Position numbers and translations under genes: made by a program. From Draconibacterium sediminis (GTDB taxonomy: Bacteria; Bacteroidota; Bacteroidia; Bacteroidales; Prolixibacteraceae): a stretch of DNA of 64,000 nt. How positions within the stretch are numbered: the stretch's first letter is position 1; the number at the start of each line of letters is the position of its first letter. Below, piece after piece: positions 38,634 through 48,788 of this stretch. The notes under the pieces were generated by a model. The model did no database searches, was not told the DNA's origin, and saw only the letters and a program-made list of their open reading frames with translations. The stretch spans positions 1 through 64,000 of the forward strand of contig NZ_JRHC01000002.1 in NCBI RefSeq assembly GCF_000949475.1, written 5' to 3'.

Positions 38634-40283
38634 TTAGAGCGTTTTCTCATTTCCTATTTTTACTAATACAACACCATGTGGATTGACCTTTGTTTCAAAT
38701 TTCGTATCAAAAGTCCCCAAATTCTTTTGCCTCCATAAATCCCTGACGATTTGCTTTCCCGATACGTTCAGGTCAGACCAGTTAGCTGTCACGGTTGCAG
38801 ATTCTTTATCCAGGTTGTAAAGGGCAACGGCTTTTGCCCCGTCTTCAAGGTCTTTGACATAAACCAACAGCTTGTTTCGTTCGTTGCTGGCAATTGTTGC
38901 CTGCTTCCCGAGCATATCCTGGTTAATAGCCAGCACCTCATCGTTTGTAATTAAGCTTAATGTAAATTCGTCTAACTGATTTAAATCACAACCAAGCAGG
39001 AGGGGTGCTGAAGCCATACACCATTGGGTCATGTGAAGATATTGCTCATCCGGAGTAAGCCTTGTCGGATGTTGTTTTCCTCCAAAATTTACGATACCCA
39101 GAACCATCATGTCCGGATCATTCCAGTGACCTGGCCTGGCGTGGGGTGCCCATTTATCGCTTGGCGGGCCAACTGGATCCACCTGCTCTTTAGGAATAGG
39201 GATATAAAAAGCTTTTGTGGCCATACTCTGCCAGTTATCCTTAATATCCCCGGTGGTTCGCCAGCAGTTGTACATTTCAGACTGGCCTTCAATCCATTCA
39301 TAAGGCATACTGTTTGAGTAGCTGAAAACGATATCACGTCCAGAACCACGTAAAGCATCGGCCATCAGCTTCGAATGGCCCCGAAAATCCTCCATTGTTT
39401 CACGAGGAGTGGAACTCTTTGGGTTCCAGTCATATTTTAAATAATCAATTCCCCAGGTAGCCCATTGTCTGGCATCATTATTAGAGAAACAATATTTACC
39501 ATGAATTCTTTTTCGACGTTTTTTCCCATCTTCCATTATCGTGTCTTGCTTACCAAAATCCGGAGACCAGCTACCTTCCGGATTATTGGCACTACCTCCC
39601 ACATATCCAGCATATGTCGTAACCCAGGGGCCGGAGTATATCCCCACCTTTAGTCCCATTTCGTGTATTTCGTCGCACATCTTCTGCATGTCGGGAAACT
39701 TTTCGTTGGGCTGGATACCATTAAACTTTCCACCCCGTTTATCCTGCCATGCATCATCAATGTTTACATAGGTCCAGCCGTGATCTATTAACTTTGATGC
39801 AACCATGGCTTGTGCTGCATTAATAACATCTTCGCCAGTAACTTCCGCATGATAAGCGTTCCAACTATTCCATCCCATAGGGGGTGTTAAAGCAATATTT
39901 TCGCCTACTACAATTTTAAACTTTTTTTCATCGGAACCTTTGGCATTTCTCGCATGCAACACCACATTGAATTCACCCTGCTCAGTTAACTTTCCGTTTA
40001 TTTGTCCTGTTTTTGAGTCCACACTCAGGGCAACAGGTAAACCTACAACCGAGAATTCCATTGGCCTAACCCCGGTTGCCGGTATCCTATACAAGAACGG
40101 GTTATTAGGTCGAACACCAAATATTGAAGGACCGTTAATACGTGGTGTTTCAGGCGGAGGAGGGGTCAGGATAAACGCGGCCAGGGAATCGGACAAGGTA
40201 TTAGTTTGTGCAATCACTGGCTGGCTGATAATTGTCAAAGTGAATAAGGCCATATATATGCTGTTGATAACAATTTTTCTCAT
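38634..40283 (-). CDS. GH27 alpha-galactosidase with N-terminal Ig-like domain
   Basis: The 549 residues have a signal peptide (VIAQ) and an Ig-like domain (about 45-130, INGPSIFGVRPNNPFLYRIP). The GH27 barrel starts TPPMGWNSWNAYH, with the nucleophile Asp285 in YLKYDWN and the acid/base motif WNDPDMM (about 388-393). A C-terminal beta-domain follows. GH27 enzymes remove terminal alpha-D-galactose with retention; a few act on alpha-N-acetylgalactosamine or beta-L-arabinopyranose. It follows the GH36-like gene by 155 bp, a gap without a recognisable gene. Confidence 0.92.
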   Translation of the reverse strand: MRKIVINSIYMALFTLTIISQPVIAQTNTLSDSLAAFILTPPPPETPRINGPSIFGVRPNNPFLYRIPATGVRPMEFSVVGLPVALSVDSKTGQINGKLTEQGEFNVVLHARNAKGSDEKKFKIVVGENIALTPPMGWNSWNAYHAEVTGEDVINAAQAMVASKLIDHGWTYVNIDDAWQDKRGGKFNGIQPNEKFPDMQKMCDEIHEMGLKVGIYSGPWVTTYAGYVGGSANNPEGSWSPDFGKQDTIMEDGKKRRKRIHGKYCFSNNDARQWATWGIDYLKYDWNPKSSTPRETMEDFRGHSKLMADALRGSGRDIVFSYSNSMPYEWIEGQSEMYNCWRTTGDIKDNWQSMATKAFYIPIPKEQVDPVGPPSDKWAPHARPGHWNDPDMMVLGIVNFGGKQHPTRLTPDEQYLHMTQWCMASAPLLLGCDLNQLDEFTLSLITNDEVLAINQDMLGKQATIASNERNKLLVYVKDLEDGAKAVALYNLDKESATVTANWSDLNVSGKQIVRDLWRQKNLGTFDTKFETKVNPHGVVLVKIGNEKTL

Positions 40284-40438
40284 ATCTTATTTAATTTTGT
40301 TTGAAAAGTATTCTGTCAACTCTTTTTTGGCGAGACCATGCTACAACCGGTACCCCTTTCATATGATCATTCTGCCTGGTAAATTTTTTCCTATGCTACC
40401 TGGTACTAAACCCCAGAAAGCTAAAAAAGAAGGCTTTT

Positions 40439-42913
40439 TCATCGAATAAGCTTAGCATTGACCCATTCTGACTGATCGCCGGTGTTCCCCCCTTCACCCC
40501 TATTTACACGAAGTGTCAACCTTTTAACCTGACGAATGTCAACTGATACTTTTTGCCCCGGATCAGACTTTTTCACCCATCCGCTTTTCCAAAGTTCCCT
40601 GCCATCGCCAATCAAAACGAACTCAACGTTTCCTTCTTTTCCATTGGCATCATCTATGCCAACCAATGCTTCAAATGTTGTAAAACCTTTATCCAGCCTA
40701 TACTCCAGTTCAGAATTAGTGGGCAAACCGATACCTTGATGATAAAGCTCGCCATCAAGTACCAGTCCATTTCCTGAAACTGATCTGTTGGTTTGGTGTA
40801 CCCGCCAACCCAATTTTGTACGCACCGGGGAAAGATCATTCAGGAATAGTTCCTTTTTCACCAGTTCTGCAGGAACAAATTCAATCGTTGCTCTTTCTCC
40901 GCTTCCGGTTCCGTCGTACCAAACTGTTTGGACTTCAACTTGATATTTTCTGTGAAGGTCCAACTCAGCTATAGAGAAAGAACAATCTGGGGTATACCCC
41001 ATTTCTTTCCCATCCAAATAAACCTTATAACCTATTGTTGTTTGCATTTTCGGCACCCAATGCACATTCACCGTGTTGATCCCGGTTGGCTCCAGCCAAA
41101 GTTGACTTACCTTTTCCTGTGGCATTTGAAAGAGTTCAGTTTCCTCGAATGAAACCTTCCAATCAACGTTTCCGGTTTGTGAAGACAAAATCCGCAGGCA
41201 AGCCCAGCCATCATGATTGTAGGCTACTGTTTCTAATTTTCTGTCCTCGTTGTTTGCTGTCACTCCTGTTATTTTAAAATTTTTCCCTTTAGGAAAAGCG
41301 AAATACAGTTCATAAGGGTCATTTTTTATAACCTGGCTGGTGCCACTAAACGTATTGTCCCTACGTTTTAAAGCTTTCAGATCAACCCATCCTTGCGTGA
41401 TGTGGCGGGAGGTTGAAACCAGCTGGACCTGCCCATTGTCGGGTACCAGCGCAAACACTTTACAACTAGTTGGCTGTAGCCCCACAGATATCCCATTTTC
41501 CCATGCCCCCAAGTAATCCCGGTTCCAGAAATCGAACACGTGAACCGGTTTATTCTCAGGTATCCCCAGTTTGGCCCAGTTTACAGTAATTTGCTTTTCC
41601 TTTTCCTCACCAAAATTAAAAAGGCCAACAACATCATACGAACGTCCCAGATGACTTACCTTTAAATCCCATATTGGTTTCTCTTTACCGGCAGGGAACA
41701 AATCGAGCGGACGGATATCGGTTGCCGGAAATACTTTCCGTACAATATCTACGCGTTCTGCCGATAAATCCATCATCCGGTCGCTGCACATCAGTGCTTC
41801 CCCTGTAAGTCCCTGCATGGCTGCCCAAACCCGTGCCTGACGTAACGGTAAGGGGCTACGCACCAGCATCACATCTGGGTCGGTGTACCAGGCAATATTG
41901 TGTAAAAAATAGTATTGCATAGTCGCGTTCAGGGCTGTCCGAAATCCATTCCAACTCAACAAATCGTCTCCTCCGGTCCTTGATCCGTTCATGATCCCAA
42001 CCCCTTCAAGAGGTACTACCCAGCACCCGAGAAGATACTTGTCTGTCCCCATCACATTCCGCATTGTTTTAATTGTTTCACGGTATAATTCCGCCGAATC
42101 ATCCGATGGGTTCTGCATGAATTCCTTTTTGTTCCGGTATTCCCGGGTAACAATAGGCTGTCCGTCGATCTTAATATATTCGTACCCCCAGTTGGTCAGG
42201 GTAGTAAAAAGCGATTCTATATAATTTTGTCCTGCGTCAGAAGATGGATCTACAAGAAATTTTCCTTCCCAGGTATCCGAGGCTGATGTTCCATCTGGCT
42301 TTTCTAAAAAAGCACCAGGGTGTGATTTAACAACTTCCGGATTGCTTTGACCATGCGGAGCCAGCCATATCCCCGGCTTTAACCCTAACGATTTGATATA
42401 ACTGGCAATTGTATCCATTCCCATCGAAAAACGTTCGTTGATGGTTGTCCAATCCCGATTGTTACCACTGCCATGTCCAACTCCCTGCCATCCATCGTCC
42501 AACTGTACATATTGAGCCCCATAATCCTTCAGGTTTTCCGCGATCCAATCGGCATTTTTCAAAAATTCATCGCCGGTAATTTCCTGGTAGTAATAATACC
42601 ACGAACACCATCCGGAGGGGGGCAGCGGAAAATTGCTTTTATCAACAGGCTGATAATATTTAATCCCGAGGGATTCTTTATAATAGTTTGAGATTACAGT
42701 TCCGTCATTTAATTGTACTTCATCCTTCACCGGATCAAAGATCCCTTGAGCAACAGAAGTTTCAACGTTGCCTAAAGTCATAAACAGCACATCGGGGGAG
42801 TGATTATCGTTCACCCTGCAGGGAACCCGATAAGGCCATTGTTGAGCATGGGAGCAATGTATCCCAACCATCATTAACGACGATGCAAATACAAATTGTA
42901 TAATTGACTTCAT
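40439..42913 (-). CDS. GH36-like (clan GH-D) alpha-galactosidase with NPCBM domain
   Basis: The 824 residues have a signal peptide (HCSHAQQ). The clan GH-D barrel carries PPSGWCSWYYYY and VQLDDGWQG. The nucleophile is Asp250 in YIKIDGQ, and an YTDPDVM acid/base region follows. An FN3-like segment (about 600-680) and a C-terminal NPCBM-type module (about 690-824, beginning NDLSPVRTKLGWRVHQTNRS) complete the protein. It probably removes alpha-galactose and is anchored to glycan by the NPCBM. With GH27 this makes two alpha-galactosidase-type enzymes side by side, which suggests two different galactosyl linkages or positions. Confidence 0.85.
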   Translation of the reverse strand: MKSIIQFVFASSLMMVGIHCSHAQQWPYRVPCRVNDNHSPDVLFMTLGNVETSVAQGIFDPVKDEVQLNDGTVISNYYKESLGIKYYQPVDKSNFPLPPSGWCSWYYYYQEITGDEFLKNADWIAENLKDYGAQYVQLDDGWQGVGHGSGNNRDWTTINERFSMGMDTIASYIKSLGLKPGIWLAPHGQSNPEVVKSHPGAFLEKPDGTSASDTWEGKFLVDPSSDAGQNYIESLFTTLTNWGYEYIKIDGQPIVTREYRNKKEFMQNPSDDSAELYRETIKTMRNVMGTDKYLLGCWVVPLEGVGIMNGSRTGGDDLLSWNGFRTALNATMQYYFLHNIAWYTDPDVMLVRSPLPLRQARVWAAMQGLTGEALMCSDRMMDLSAERVDIVRKVFPATDIRPLDLFPAGKEKPIWDLKVSHLGRSYDVVGLFNFGEEKEKQITVNWAKLGIPENKPVHVFDFWNRDYLGAWENGISVGLQPTSCKVFALVPDNGQVQLVSTSRHITQGWVDLKALKRRDNTFSGTSQVIKNDPYELYFAFPKGKNFKITGVTANNEDRKLETVAYNHDGWACLRILSSQTGNVDWKVSFEETELFQMPQEKVSQLWLEPTGINTVNVHWVPKMQTTIGYKVYLDGKEMGYTPDCSFSIAELDLHRKYQVEVQTVWYDGTGSGERATIEFVPAELVKKELFLNDLSPVRTKLGWRVHQTNRSVSGNGLVLDGELYHQGIGLPTNSELEYRLDKGFTTFEALVGIDDANGKEGNVEFVLIGDGRELWKSGWVKKSDPGQKVSVDIRQVKRLTLRVNRGEGGNTGDQSEWVNAKLIR

Positions 42914-42982
42914 TTCGGAAAGTTTAATTTAAACAAGTATCCGGTCTTGAAAAGATCGGATCCTAACATGTTTTTTAACACA

Positions 42983-44152
42983 TTAATTCATTAGCCAAAT
43001 CACCGGATGACGAACCGGTAAATTCCTGAGAACTTCCGGGTGAGTCGGTTTGACCGGAAGTTTCAGATAAGTATCGATGTAATGTGGATTATTGTACGCA
43101 ACTCCCGCAAACAAGAGTGAAGACTGGCGCTGAGGCCATTCGTTCCAAATATAAATATCCTGCGGGTAGGTCCACTTCGATTTATCAGCAACAAAGGGAT
43201 AAATAAATTCCATGCCTTGTTTCAACGATCTTCCATCGGGCATTTCATATGTCCAAAGGTTACTCTCTGGTGTAGACAAAATTTGGGCTACATTGCAAAA
43301 CGCATCGATATTAAACAAGGAATAGCCATAGGGTTTTGTGCGCTTCAGCTCCCTGGGGAAACTCCCATCTGACTCCATTTGGTTGGGAAGAAGAATGTTT
43401 TTGAACCGGTCCACACACATATCGATAACCTTGCGGTCATCCACCAGGACAGCCATTGCCGATGCAGTTGCCACCCAGCAGGTACCATGGTTATTTTCAG
43501 CATTCAGTTCCTTTATACCATATTCGTGGGTTGTCATCCACTCAAGGAAGCGACTAAACCATTTTTTGATTTTTTTCGATTGCTCAGCTGTAATACCACC
43601 TTTAGCAGAAAGGACTTTGGCCGACTGGGCTATTTCTACAAAATGATAGGCATCGATCAGTCCGATACTCCTACCGGTATATCGTCCTTTGATTGCCTGG
43701 GCGTATAACATATTGGGATTCATCATGGTGGTAGTATCTATAAACCAGGCATTCAGGTGTTCCATAGCCTTATCGGCATACTTTTTTTCGCCTGTCAACA
43801 ACCAGGCAGAAGTTAAAGTTGCGACCATTTCGCTCATACGTACCATTGCATGACGGTGTTCTGAAAAATTTCCAGGGTTGCTTTGCCCGTCTTTTTGAAT
43901 ATAAGGTCCGTCGGGATTTTCAGGATCGGGCCACCAATAGTCACCTTCAGAATAAAAATCGTGTAATCCGCCTGCACTGCGGTCGCAATGCGAAGCGGTA
44001 ACGGTTACAGGCTTTTCAAACAGGAACGAATCTGCTTGGGAAACTTCTATTCCTTTTACAGCTTTTATCACTTGCTCGCTATAAATATCCGACTTCTTAC
44101 AACTAACCGTTGCCATGACGATTGCCAGCAAAGAAATAATTAATTTATTCAT
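42983..44152 (-). CDS. Alginate-lyase-fold polysaccharide lyase (PL38/PL5-like), lipoprotein
   Basis: The 389 residues have a lipobox at about Cys18 (TVSCKK) and an (alpha/alpha)5-6 toroid of the alginate_lyase Pfam type (PF05426). Hallmarks are EGDYWWPDP near the start, EHRHAMVRMS, and the NNHG motif in AENNHGTCW that carries a catalytic His in this fold. PL38 members characterised so far cleave glucuronan-type chains, and PL5 cleaves alginate. The sequence here resembles the former more by eye, which would make glucuronic acid the backbone uronate. It lies 27 bp after the six-hairpin gene. Confidence 0.8.
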   Translation of the reverse strand: MNKLIISLLAIVMATVSCKKSDIYSEQVIKAVKGIEVSQADSFLFEKPVTVTASHCDRSAGGLHDFYSEGDYWWPDPENPDGPYIQKDGQSNPGNFSEHRHAMVRMSEMVATLTSAWLLTGEKKYADKAMEHLNAWFIDTTTMMNPNMLYAQAIKGRYTGRSIGLIDAYHFVEIAQSAKVLSAKGGITAEQSKKIKKWFSRFLEWMTTHEYGIKELNAENNHGTCWVATASAMAVLVDDRKVIDMCVDRFKNILLPNQMESDGSFPRELKRTKPYGYSLFNIDAFCNVAQILSTPESNLWTYEMPDGRSLKQGMEFIYPFVADKSKWTYPQDIYIWNEWPQRQSSLLFAGVAYNNPHYIDTYLKLPVKPTHPEVLRNLPVRHPVIWLMN

Positions 44153-44179
44153 AATTTTTTTATTTAGTTAACGTAAAAG

Positions 44180-46168
44180 TTAGTTCAATGAAATAATGAG
44201 TTCTCTATTGGGGGGCCAGTCAATATCACGCAACAGCCTCCCATTCTCTTTCACACGGATGCGCAATCGTTTACCCTCACGTTTTACATCAATATCGAAA
44301 TCAGCTTGGAAAGCCCTGATTTTTCTCAATCTCATAAAATCCCAGCCATCGGGCAGATGGGGCGTCAATCTGAAAGTCCTGAATCCAATTGGTTCAATTC
44401 CAAATAATCCTTCAGTAACTATCCTGCAATAAAGCCCAGACTCCGCAGACAAGTGTCGCTGATTTCCTTCTGGCCAGGCTTCAACCGGATATGGGACATG
44501 ATCGCCCAGCAATCGTACCGCAGAATAATAGGCAAAGTAATCCAAGGCAGGGTTGACTTCTCCGGCAGCAAGCAATCCTTTGAAAGCGTGAAGTGTGGAA
44601 CGATCCCAGAAAGTAGTTGTTCCGGATTCAGTCAGTAAACCATCCTTCGTCCACAAGGCATTGGAGAAAAGTGCTTTTGCGGTTTCATCCTTTCGGTCGT
44701 AAATGCCCATATTCAGCGGATAACAAATCCAAGACCTCAGGGTTGTATTTCCCTCGTAATATTGATAGGTGTTAAATCCCTGGACATTGGCACCGAAATA
44801 GTTTTCAATGGCAGTCCGCAGTTCAGCCGCCCGCTTTTGATAAAACTCAGCTTCTTGATGCTTATGGAGTTCCATTGCCAAACTCGAGGCTGCAATTAAT
44901 CCTCCATAGGTAAGCGAATTGGTTGCCAAATTAAAATCACCATTTTCGAAACGGTTTTCCAGTTCATCGGAATCCGAAAAGACAACCCCTTTGTCGGACT
45001 TTTTACGTTCCAGGTATTCCAGACACCAGGTAATCAGCGGCCAAAGTTCTTCAGCTGTCTTTTTATCCCCATAAGCCAGGGCAAAACGTGAGGCCCCGTA
45101 GGCAATCATCGCCTGATCCCCCCGGTCTTTTGCCCCATGCCAGGTCCCAACCCCCTCTGAAATAATTGAACTTGGAATCGGTTTATATGCGGAGTTTATA
45201 AAACGGGCAAAATGGCGGTATGAATTAATGGCCGATTCGTTCCCTTTCAGGTTTCCAAGAAATGGAAAAAAGGGATTGATATATTCGGCCTGGTCATTGG
45301 CCCAGATGGCAGCATAATAGGAACCGCCACCGGGACCATGCATCAAGCCCCCTTTTGTATCGTAAATACTTTCTGCGGCTCTGATTTTTGCAAAGGCAAA
45401 CTCGCAGTCAATAGTGTCGTTGGGCGTATCCAGGATCAGGTTCTCCCCCAATTCGCCAATCAGCTTTTCCCTTTTTTTGAATTCAAAAGCAGGTGAGAAA
45501 GCATATGGGTCTATTACAGACCTATGAGCCGAGTAAGCCATATTGAAATCCAGTTCTTCCCCGGGGTTTATTGTATATTCCCCATTTTTATCCGATTGAG
45601 CACGAACCGTGTATTCCCCATAAATTCCTTTTTCCGGGTCTGTTTTTTCCTCAAAATCAACCGATGGAATTTGGACCTTACAGGCCGATGAAGATGTATT
45701 TCTCAAATTAATCAATTCAAAAACTGCTGCTTTATCGACCGATGGAAAAATTGTCCGTTCAATAACCAAGGGTGTATTTGTGCGGCTTTGTATCTTAACA
45801 AAGCCTTTGATATAAAAACTTTTCGGGTATTCTTGCAGCTCAGTTCCATCGACAAGCAATGGAGGATAAATCCCCTGATCAAACTTATGGGAAAGGTGTG
45901 ACTTGGTTTTGTTAGGATGAAAACGAAGCATCGGGAAGATCGTCTCCTTCTCCAGAAACAGGCTCCCATCATTATTTATACCATAATGAACAATGGTAGA
46001 AACCTGGGTTCCGCTCATTTCAATATGATCGATATGAGCCACTCCGGATTTAACATTCCAGACAATTCCACCGTCAGTGGTCATGTTCCACCAGTTACGA
46101 GAGTGTTGAGCCTGCAACATCGTTACACCTACAAGCAACAATATCAACATGATTTCAATCTTTTTCAT
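44180..46168 (-). CDS. Six-hairpin glycosidase-like protein, function unknown
   Basis: The 662 residues have a signal peptide (LQAQ), an N-terminal beta-sandwich (about 25-260) and an (alpha/alpha)6 barrel. AIWANDQAEYINPFFPFLG and WHGAKDRGDQAMIAYG give acidic residues in catalytic-looking positions. The domain is common in alpha-L-rhamnosidase-like, glucuronidase-like and trehalase-like families, but no CAZy family could be assigned. It is 38 bp downstream of a beta-helix T9SS gene and 27 bp upstream of the alginate-lyase-fold gene, so it is probably co-expressed and may remove a terminal sugar or uronate. Confidence 0.7.
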   Translation of the reverse strand: MKKIEIMLILLLVGVTMLQAQHSRNWWNMTTDGGIVWNVKSGVAHIDHIEMSGTQVSTIVHYGINNDGSLFLEKETIFPMLRFHPNKTKSHLSHKFDQGIYPPLLVDGTELQEYPKSFYIKGFVKIQSRTNTPLVIERTIFPSVDKAAVFELINLRNTSSSACKVQIPSVDFEEKTDPEKGIYGEYTVRAQSDKNGEYTINPGEELDFNMAYSAHRSVIDPYAFSPAFEFKKREKLIGELGENLILDTPNDTIDCEFAFAKIRAAESIYDTKGGLMHGPGGGSYYAAIWANDQAEYINPFFPFLGNLKGNESAINSYRHFARFINSAYKPIPSSIISEGVGTWHGAKDRGDQAMIAYGASRFALAYGDKKTAEELWPLITWCLEYLERKKSDKGVVFSDSDELENRFENGDFNLATNSLTYGGLIAASSLAMELHKHQEAEFYQKRAAELRTAIENYFGANVQGFNTYQYYEGNTTLRSWICYPLNMGIYDRKDETAKALFSNALWTKDGLLTESGTTTFWDRSTLHAFKGLLAAGEVNPALDYFAYYSAVRLLGDHVPYPVEAWPEGNQRHLSAESGLYCRIVTEGLFGIEPIGFRTFRLTPHLPDGWDFMRLRKIRAFQADFDIDVKREGKRLRIRVKENGRLLRDIDWPPNRELIISLN

Positions 46169-46206
46169 AGCACCTGGGTTTGGTTTCTATTAATATATTA
46201 TAACAG

Positions 46207-47970
46207 TCAGTTCAAAAGGATTTTTTGGAGATATGTTCTTTCCGGTGTGAAACATTCCAACAAATAAACCCCACTCTTAAGCCCCTTGACATCCAACGAA
46301 AAAGAGTTTTTCATGATTCTCCCTGATTTGATTTTGATTCCATTCACCGAATAGAAATTAAAGTACATTTTTTTTTCCTGATGATCAATCTTAATTTCTC
46401 CTTTGCTGGGATTTGGATATATTTTGATATTTTGCAAAGACGGATTGTCCGAAATACCGGTATTCAACGATTTGCTTTTCAATTGTGCTTCATACAGAGA
46501 ACCAGGCTGTAAGTTTATCTCATTTTGTCCTTCCCATTCCCCGGCCGGACGGCCTGACAAACGACCGTCATACTTTTCACCCTCCAGGCCAATACAATAG
46601 TTTTTCCCGCTTACCCAGGGAGACTGCACGGCCGCTCTTGACACCCTGCAGTTCCATACGACCTGAGAGACACCAGCCCATCCATGTCCGGATCCCCAGT
46701 TTCCACGGTCCTGAACATTGATTTCACCGTCAGTATCAATTAAATCGAAGAGCGTTCCGCTGGCCCACCGATGGTGAGGACCAATATCGGCATGGGTATT
46801 CCGGGATTTACATTGCGTAAACACATTGGGGCCGCAAACACGGGCACCGGTCACATAGTCGTGACGGCCTTCTGTGGTGTAACAATTTTTAAATAAATTG
46901 AGCTGCCCGTTACAGTTGAACGAGTAGCGACGTCCACCCGTAATGATGGATTTGGCATCCAGGCACTGACAGTTCAGGACAGAAATATTCCTTGAATTTC
47001 CATCTATTGAGACACAGGAATAACCAAAATAGCGGGACACAACATTCTGCGCCCACCCCTGGTCAACCCTGGAAAAATTGACGGCAATCCAGCCATGATC
47101 TTCGTCAGTTTCATCTTTATAGCTTGATTCGAGTACTAGGTTTTGAATGCCGCAGTTCCGGATTCGTCCGGGGAAGGAATATTTCATCAAATATCCGCCT
47201 CCATACTTTTTATCCATTTGCATCACGACCGGATTGTCGAGATACACTTTATTTCCATCAATACTGGTAATGACACGTTCAAAATAAAGGTTATAGGAAG
47301 AAGCTTTCCATTGGATCGTCCCCTCACGTTCCTCTATCTGGTCCATTTTCAGATCGTGAATCCAGTTATCCGTTCCGGGGCGGTAAAGTAAAACCGAATC
47401 ACCTACCTGAAAGGAAGACACGTTATCCAGGGTTACGTATTTCCTGCCTACAGGTATAAAGTTCTCGTCTATTGTAACTCGGGTGGACTCTATTTTGTCC
47501 ATACTACCACTTCCCTTAAAACAGAACAAATCAAGCTGAGCAGTTCCGGTTTCCCGCACAATCGTTGCAGAGGCCCCAGTTCCCTCTCCCTTAACCACGA
47601 TTCCAGATTTGGTAATAAAAATACTTCCGTTCACCTCATAAACACCATTCTTCAACAAGACCGCTCCCCGGAAACCATTGCTCCCTGGTGACCTAGCAGC
47701 AACACGGTCAACAGCACGTTGAATGTTCTCCCGGTTGTCTCCATCAATTGGTTCCACAGTTTCAACAACAGGGATTTCGGGGATTTCCTGTGTTCCGGAT
47801 GCATAACCAACTTTACTGAAATCCGGAATTGTGTTTCCCATTTCGTCGGCATTATACACCAACTCCTGGTTTTCGTTATAAAAAACAAATTCGGACAGCC
47901 CCCCCTGAGACTTTCCCCACAGTGAAAAAGAAACACACGCTAAAACCAATATGACCCTTTTTAAATCCAT
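46207..47970 (-). CDS. Beta-helix pectate-lyase-3 superfamily protein with T9SS sorting domain
   Basis: The 587 residues have a signal peptide, then PDFSKVGYASG and DNRENIQRAVDRVAA leading into a right-handed beta-helix. The last ~75 residues are a T9SS sorting domain (IKIYPNPSKGEIKI to VYLLECFTPERTYLQKILLN). It is a paralogue of the 15725-17356 protein, sharing HRWASG, RGNWGSGHGW and PGSLYEAQL. Being the T9SS partner, it would act outside the cell while its paralogue acts in the periplasm. No characterised activity can be assigned; cleavage of the uronate backbone is an inference from the fold and neighbours. Confidence 0.78.
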   Translation of the reverse strand: MDLKRVILVLACVSFSLWGKSQGGLSEFVFYNENQELVYNADEMGNTIPDFSKVGYASGTQEIPEIPVVETVEPIDGDNRENIQRAVDRVAARSPGSNGFRGAVLLKNGVYEVNGSIFITKSGIVVKGEGTGASATIVRETGTAQLDLFCFKGSGSMDKIESTRVTIDENFIPVGRKYVTLDNVSSFQVGDSVLLYRPGTDNWIHDLKMDQIEEREGTIQWKASSYNLYFERVITSIDGNKVYLDNPVVMQMDKKYGGGYLMKYSFPGRIRNCGIQNLVLESSYKDETDEDHGWIAVNFSRVDQGWAQNVVSRYFGYSCVSIDGNSRNISVLNCQCLDAKSIITGGRRYSFNCNGQLNLFKNCYTTEGRHDYVTGARVCGPNVFTQCKSRNTHADIGPHHRWASGTLFDLIDTDGEINVQDRGNWGSGHGWAGVSQVVWNCRVSRAAVQSPWVSGKNYCIGLEGEKYDGRLSGRPAGEWEGQNEINLQPGSLYEAQLKSKSLNTGISDNPSLQNIKIYPNPSKGEIKIDHQEKKMYFNFYSVNGIKIKSGRIMKNSFSLDVKGLKSGVYLLECFTPERTYLQKILLN

Positions 47971-47988
47971 TTTCTGATAATTCTAACT

Positions 47989-48675
47989 CTATTGCTGCGT
48001 AGTAACGACAATAGCACCGTTTGCCCCTCTGGCTCCATAAATGCTGCCATCTTTTAATACATCCACCTTTTCAATATCATACAGATTTAGATACCGGAAA
48101 TCATCACTAATAGCCCCATCAATAATATATAAAGGCTCATTCCTCCCATCTAGTGAAGTTCCCCCCCTGATTTCCAATGTCACCGAACCATCGTCTGTAT
48201 AATTTAGGTTCAGGCCCGGAATTTTTCCGGCAATAGCCCTGATTAAATCTGTTTCTCCTGTGTCCAGCAACTCCTGTCCTGTAACCGAAAACGAACCGGA
48301 AGTAGTATTCCTCTTTCGTTGTGTCCCGTAACCGATAGTTACGATCTCTTCCTCCCCTTCAGAAATAAAAAATTCCTCTTCTCCGGTTTTGATCTTCAGA
48401 AAATTCATTCCGTTCACCGGAATTTGAAAGATTCTTTTGGAAGGAAGCATGACGCTTATGCTATCTGGCAACTGATCCTGAACAATTACAAAGATCCCTT
48501 TTCGATCTGTTCGAACGGGTTCTTCTTTATTGCTGGTAAAGACCGGAATATTCTTTATCCCCTTGCCCTTTACATTCACGACCAACCCAACCAAGGTATC
48601 GGCAGGGCTTTGGACCTGAGCCAATGTAGCCATTGACCCTATACATAAAAATGCAACCAAAATGATAATTCTCAT
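47989..48675 (-). CDS. Orphan TonB-dependent receptor plug protein without barrel
   Basis: The 228 residues have a signal peptide (ATLAQ) and a carboxypeptidase-regulatory-like domain (about 28-90). A short linker with EIVTIGYGTQRKRNT follows (compare EVVVVGYGTQKKRDV in the SusC), then a plug domain (about 120-228) with the typical LYIIDGAI, IEKVDVLKDG and YGARGANGAIVVTT. It stops exactly where a SusC beta-barrel would begin. Both ends look intact, so it is not an obvious truncation. It lies 18 bp upstream of the beta-helix T9SS gene and just downstream of the SusCD block and a strong hairpin. It may dock with a barrel or with TonB, but its function is unknown. Confidence 0.8.
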   Translation of the reverse strand: MRIIILVAFLCIGSMATLAQVQSPADTLVGLVVNVKGKGIKNIPVFTSNKEEPVRTDRKGIFVIVQDQLPDSISVMLPSKRIFQIPVNGMNFLKIKTGEEEFFISEGEEEIVTIGYGTQRKRNTTSGSFSVTGQELLDTGETDLIRAIAGKIPGLNLNYTDDGSVTLEIRGGTSLDGRNEPLYIIDGAISDDFRYLNLYDIEKVDVLKDGSIYGARGANGAIVVTTQQ

Positions 48676-48788
48676 CGCTTCAAAGTATAGTTTGCTGATA
48701 AAAAAGACAGGGCTATCTCAAACTGAAAAGGAAGGAATATAACCGGGTCAATCTATTCATGACATAGTTATCGAAAATTCCACAAAGA

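Noticed and set aside
39940..40449. 169-codon plus-strand frame over the GH27 gene start
   Set aside because: It is antisense to a clear GH27 gene, has no domain or signal peptide, and is a shadow frame.
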